Origin: Nitrospira sp.
GTDB taxonomy: Bacteria; Nitrospirota; Nitrospiria; Nitrospirales; Nitrospiraceae
DNA: 64,000 nt
Direction of reading: 5' to 3'
Assembly: GCA_030123625.1 (NCBI GenBank)
Contig: CP126121.1
Coordinates: 3,884,179 to 3,948,178 of the forward strand
Shown here: piece after piece, positions 63,603 through 64,000 of the stretch
Position numbering within the stretch: the first letter of the stretch is position 1
How the letters are laid out: the number at the start of each line of letters is the position of its first letter
The notes under the pieces: model-generated
Told to the model about the DNA's origin: nothing
The model's input: only the letters and a program-made list of their open reading frames with translations
Databases searched by the model: none
Program-made: the position numbers and the translations under genes

Positions 63603-64000
63603 TCATGCCAGCCACCCCCTTCGGTCAAGCCCGTCCAGCAACAGATGAAAGTAAATCAACCCGGCATACGGCCGCCATTTGCGCAGCACTCGGCGGACAT
63701 GGTCATAGTCCGGCGGTCGTTTCAGCCGCAACCATCGCTGGAGACCCTTCTGGGCCCCGACATCATCGCCCGGAAACTGGTGTATCCGTCCGAGGCCGCG
63801 CAGCAGCGCGTACTCAGCGGTCCAACGCCCCACTCCTCGCAACTCCATCAACCGGTGTATTGTCTCAGCGTCATCCATGGCCTCGAAACCATCGGGGTCG
63901 AACGCGCCTTCTTTCATCGCTCGGGCCGCATCAATAATGGCCTGTCCCTTGTTTCGGCTATATCCCAATGCTCTCAGCGCTTGGACCTCGACTTCGCCCA
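63603..64000 (-). CDS. DNA-3-methyladenine glycosylase (AlkA-type), 5' end cut by the window edge
   Basis: The reading frame enters from the right edge (EVEVQALRALGYSRNKGQAI) and ends at 63603. The helix-hairpin-helix LRGVGRWTAEYALLRGLG and catalytic Asp in FPGDDVGAQ mark the HhH-GPD superfamily, AlkA group, which removes alkylated bases. The tail (WRPYAGLIYFHLLLDGL) is normal. The N-terminal part lies outside the window. Confidence 0.88.
   Translation of the reverse strand, partial: GEVEVQALRALGYSRNKGQAIIDAARAMKEGAFDPDGFEAMDDAETIHRLMELRGVGRWTAEYALLRGLGRIHQFPGDDVGAQKGLQRWLRLKRPPDYDHVRRVLRKWRPYAGLIYFHLLLDGLDRRGWLA

Overview
The window reads as a bacterial chromosome segment from a Nitrospira-like organism (phylum Nitrospirota). 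This is an inference from the gene repertoire and order and from the moderate GC content, not from a marker gene. It contains a chlorite dismutase-family protein, a phosphoketolase and GAPDH, an NDH-2, a cytochrome c-FTR1 fusion and many small exported proteins. No rRNA genes, CRISPR array or prophage were seen. One tRNA, elongator tRNA-Met(CAU), lies near the middle.

Bases 1-24,490 are mostly housekeeping. They hold the 3' end of clpC, then tsaD, hflX, nth, yicC, gmk, rpoZ, coaBC, a TPR gene, aroQ, efp, accB and accC, many with ATGA or GTGA overlaps. A MacA-MacB type efflux set follows. Next come a degenerate HD-GYP protein, a compact HTH-mraZ-rusA operon, an FmdB protein, ComF, an ABC ATPase, class 1A-like pyrD, a LuxR-type HTH protein and a large FtsX-type permease.

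Bases 24,500-35,050 are an accessory defence island. A 1.8-kb graveyard of gene fragments (DUF2283-like, helicase remnant, broken DUF4160, DUF2442) is punctuated by copies of a repeat of about 131 bp. It leads into a type I restriction-modification operon, hsdM-hsdS-OLD nuclease-frameshifted small ORF-hsdR.

Bases 35,200-45,100 hold surface and transport genes: a fibronectin-like lipoprotein, a lone membrane-anchored transglutaminase-like gene flanked by 68-bp direct repeats next to tRNA-Met, cytochrome c-FTR1, an SDR, and several exported or lipoproteins of unknown role.

Bases 45,400-49,200 are the most interesting part. A stand-alone subtilase with an intact triad is followed by a separate PatG C-terminal-domain protein, a short ORF, a Cys-rich protein and four tandem peptides of 71-75 aa. 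The four share an N-terminal motif of the form M-x-(L/M)-P-(G/E)-F-T-A-(E/D) and then diverge completely. This looks like a ribosomal peptide (RiPP-like) locus built around a split cyanobactin-type protease. A degenerate fifth peptide may sit at 47,277.

Bases 49,600-64,000 return to metabolism: a chlorite dismutase-family protein, cinA, thpR, an ankyrin lipoprotein, an S24-type repressor with a truncated RelE-like toxin, ndh-2, pgi, xfp, a BON-domain protein next to an IS630-type transposase fragment, a broken second xfp copy, gap, a DUF488 remnant and a 3-methyladenine glycosylase running off the end. Xfp, Pgi and GAPDH suggest a hexose/pentose phosphate route to acetyl phosphate.
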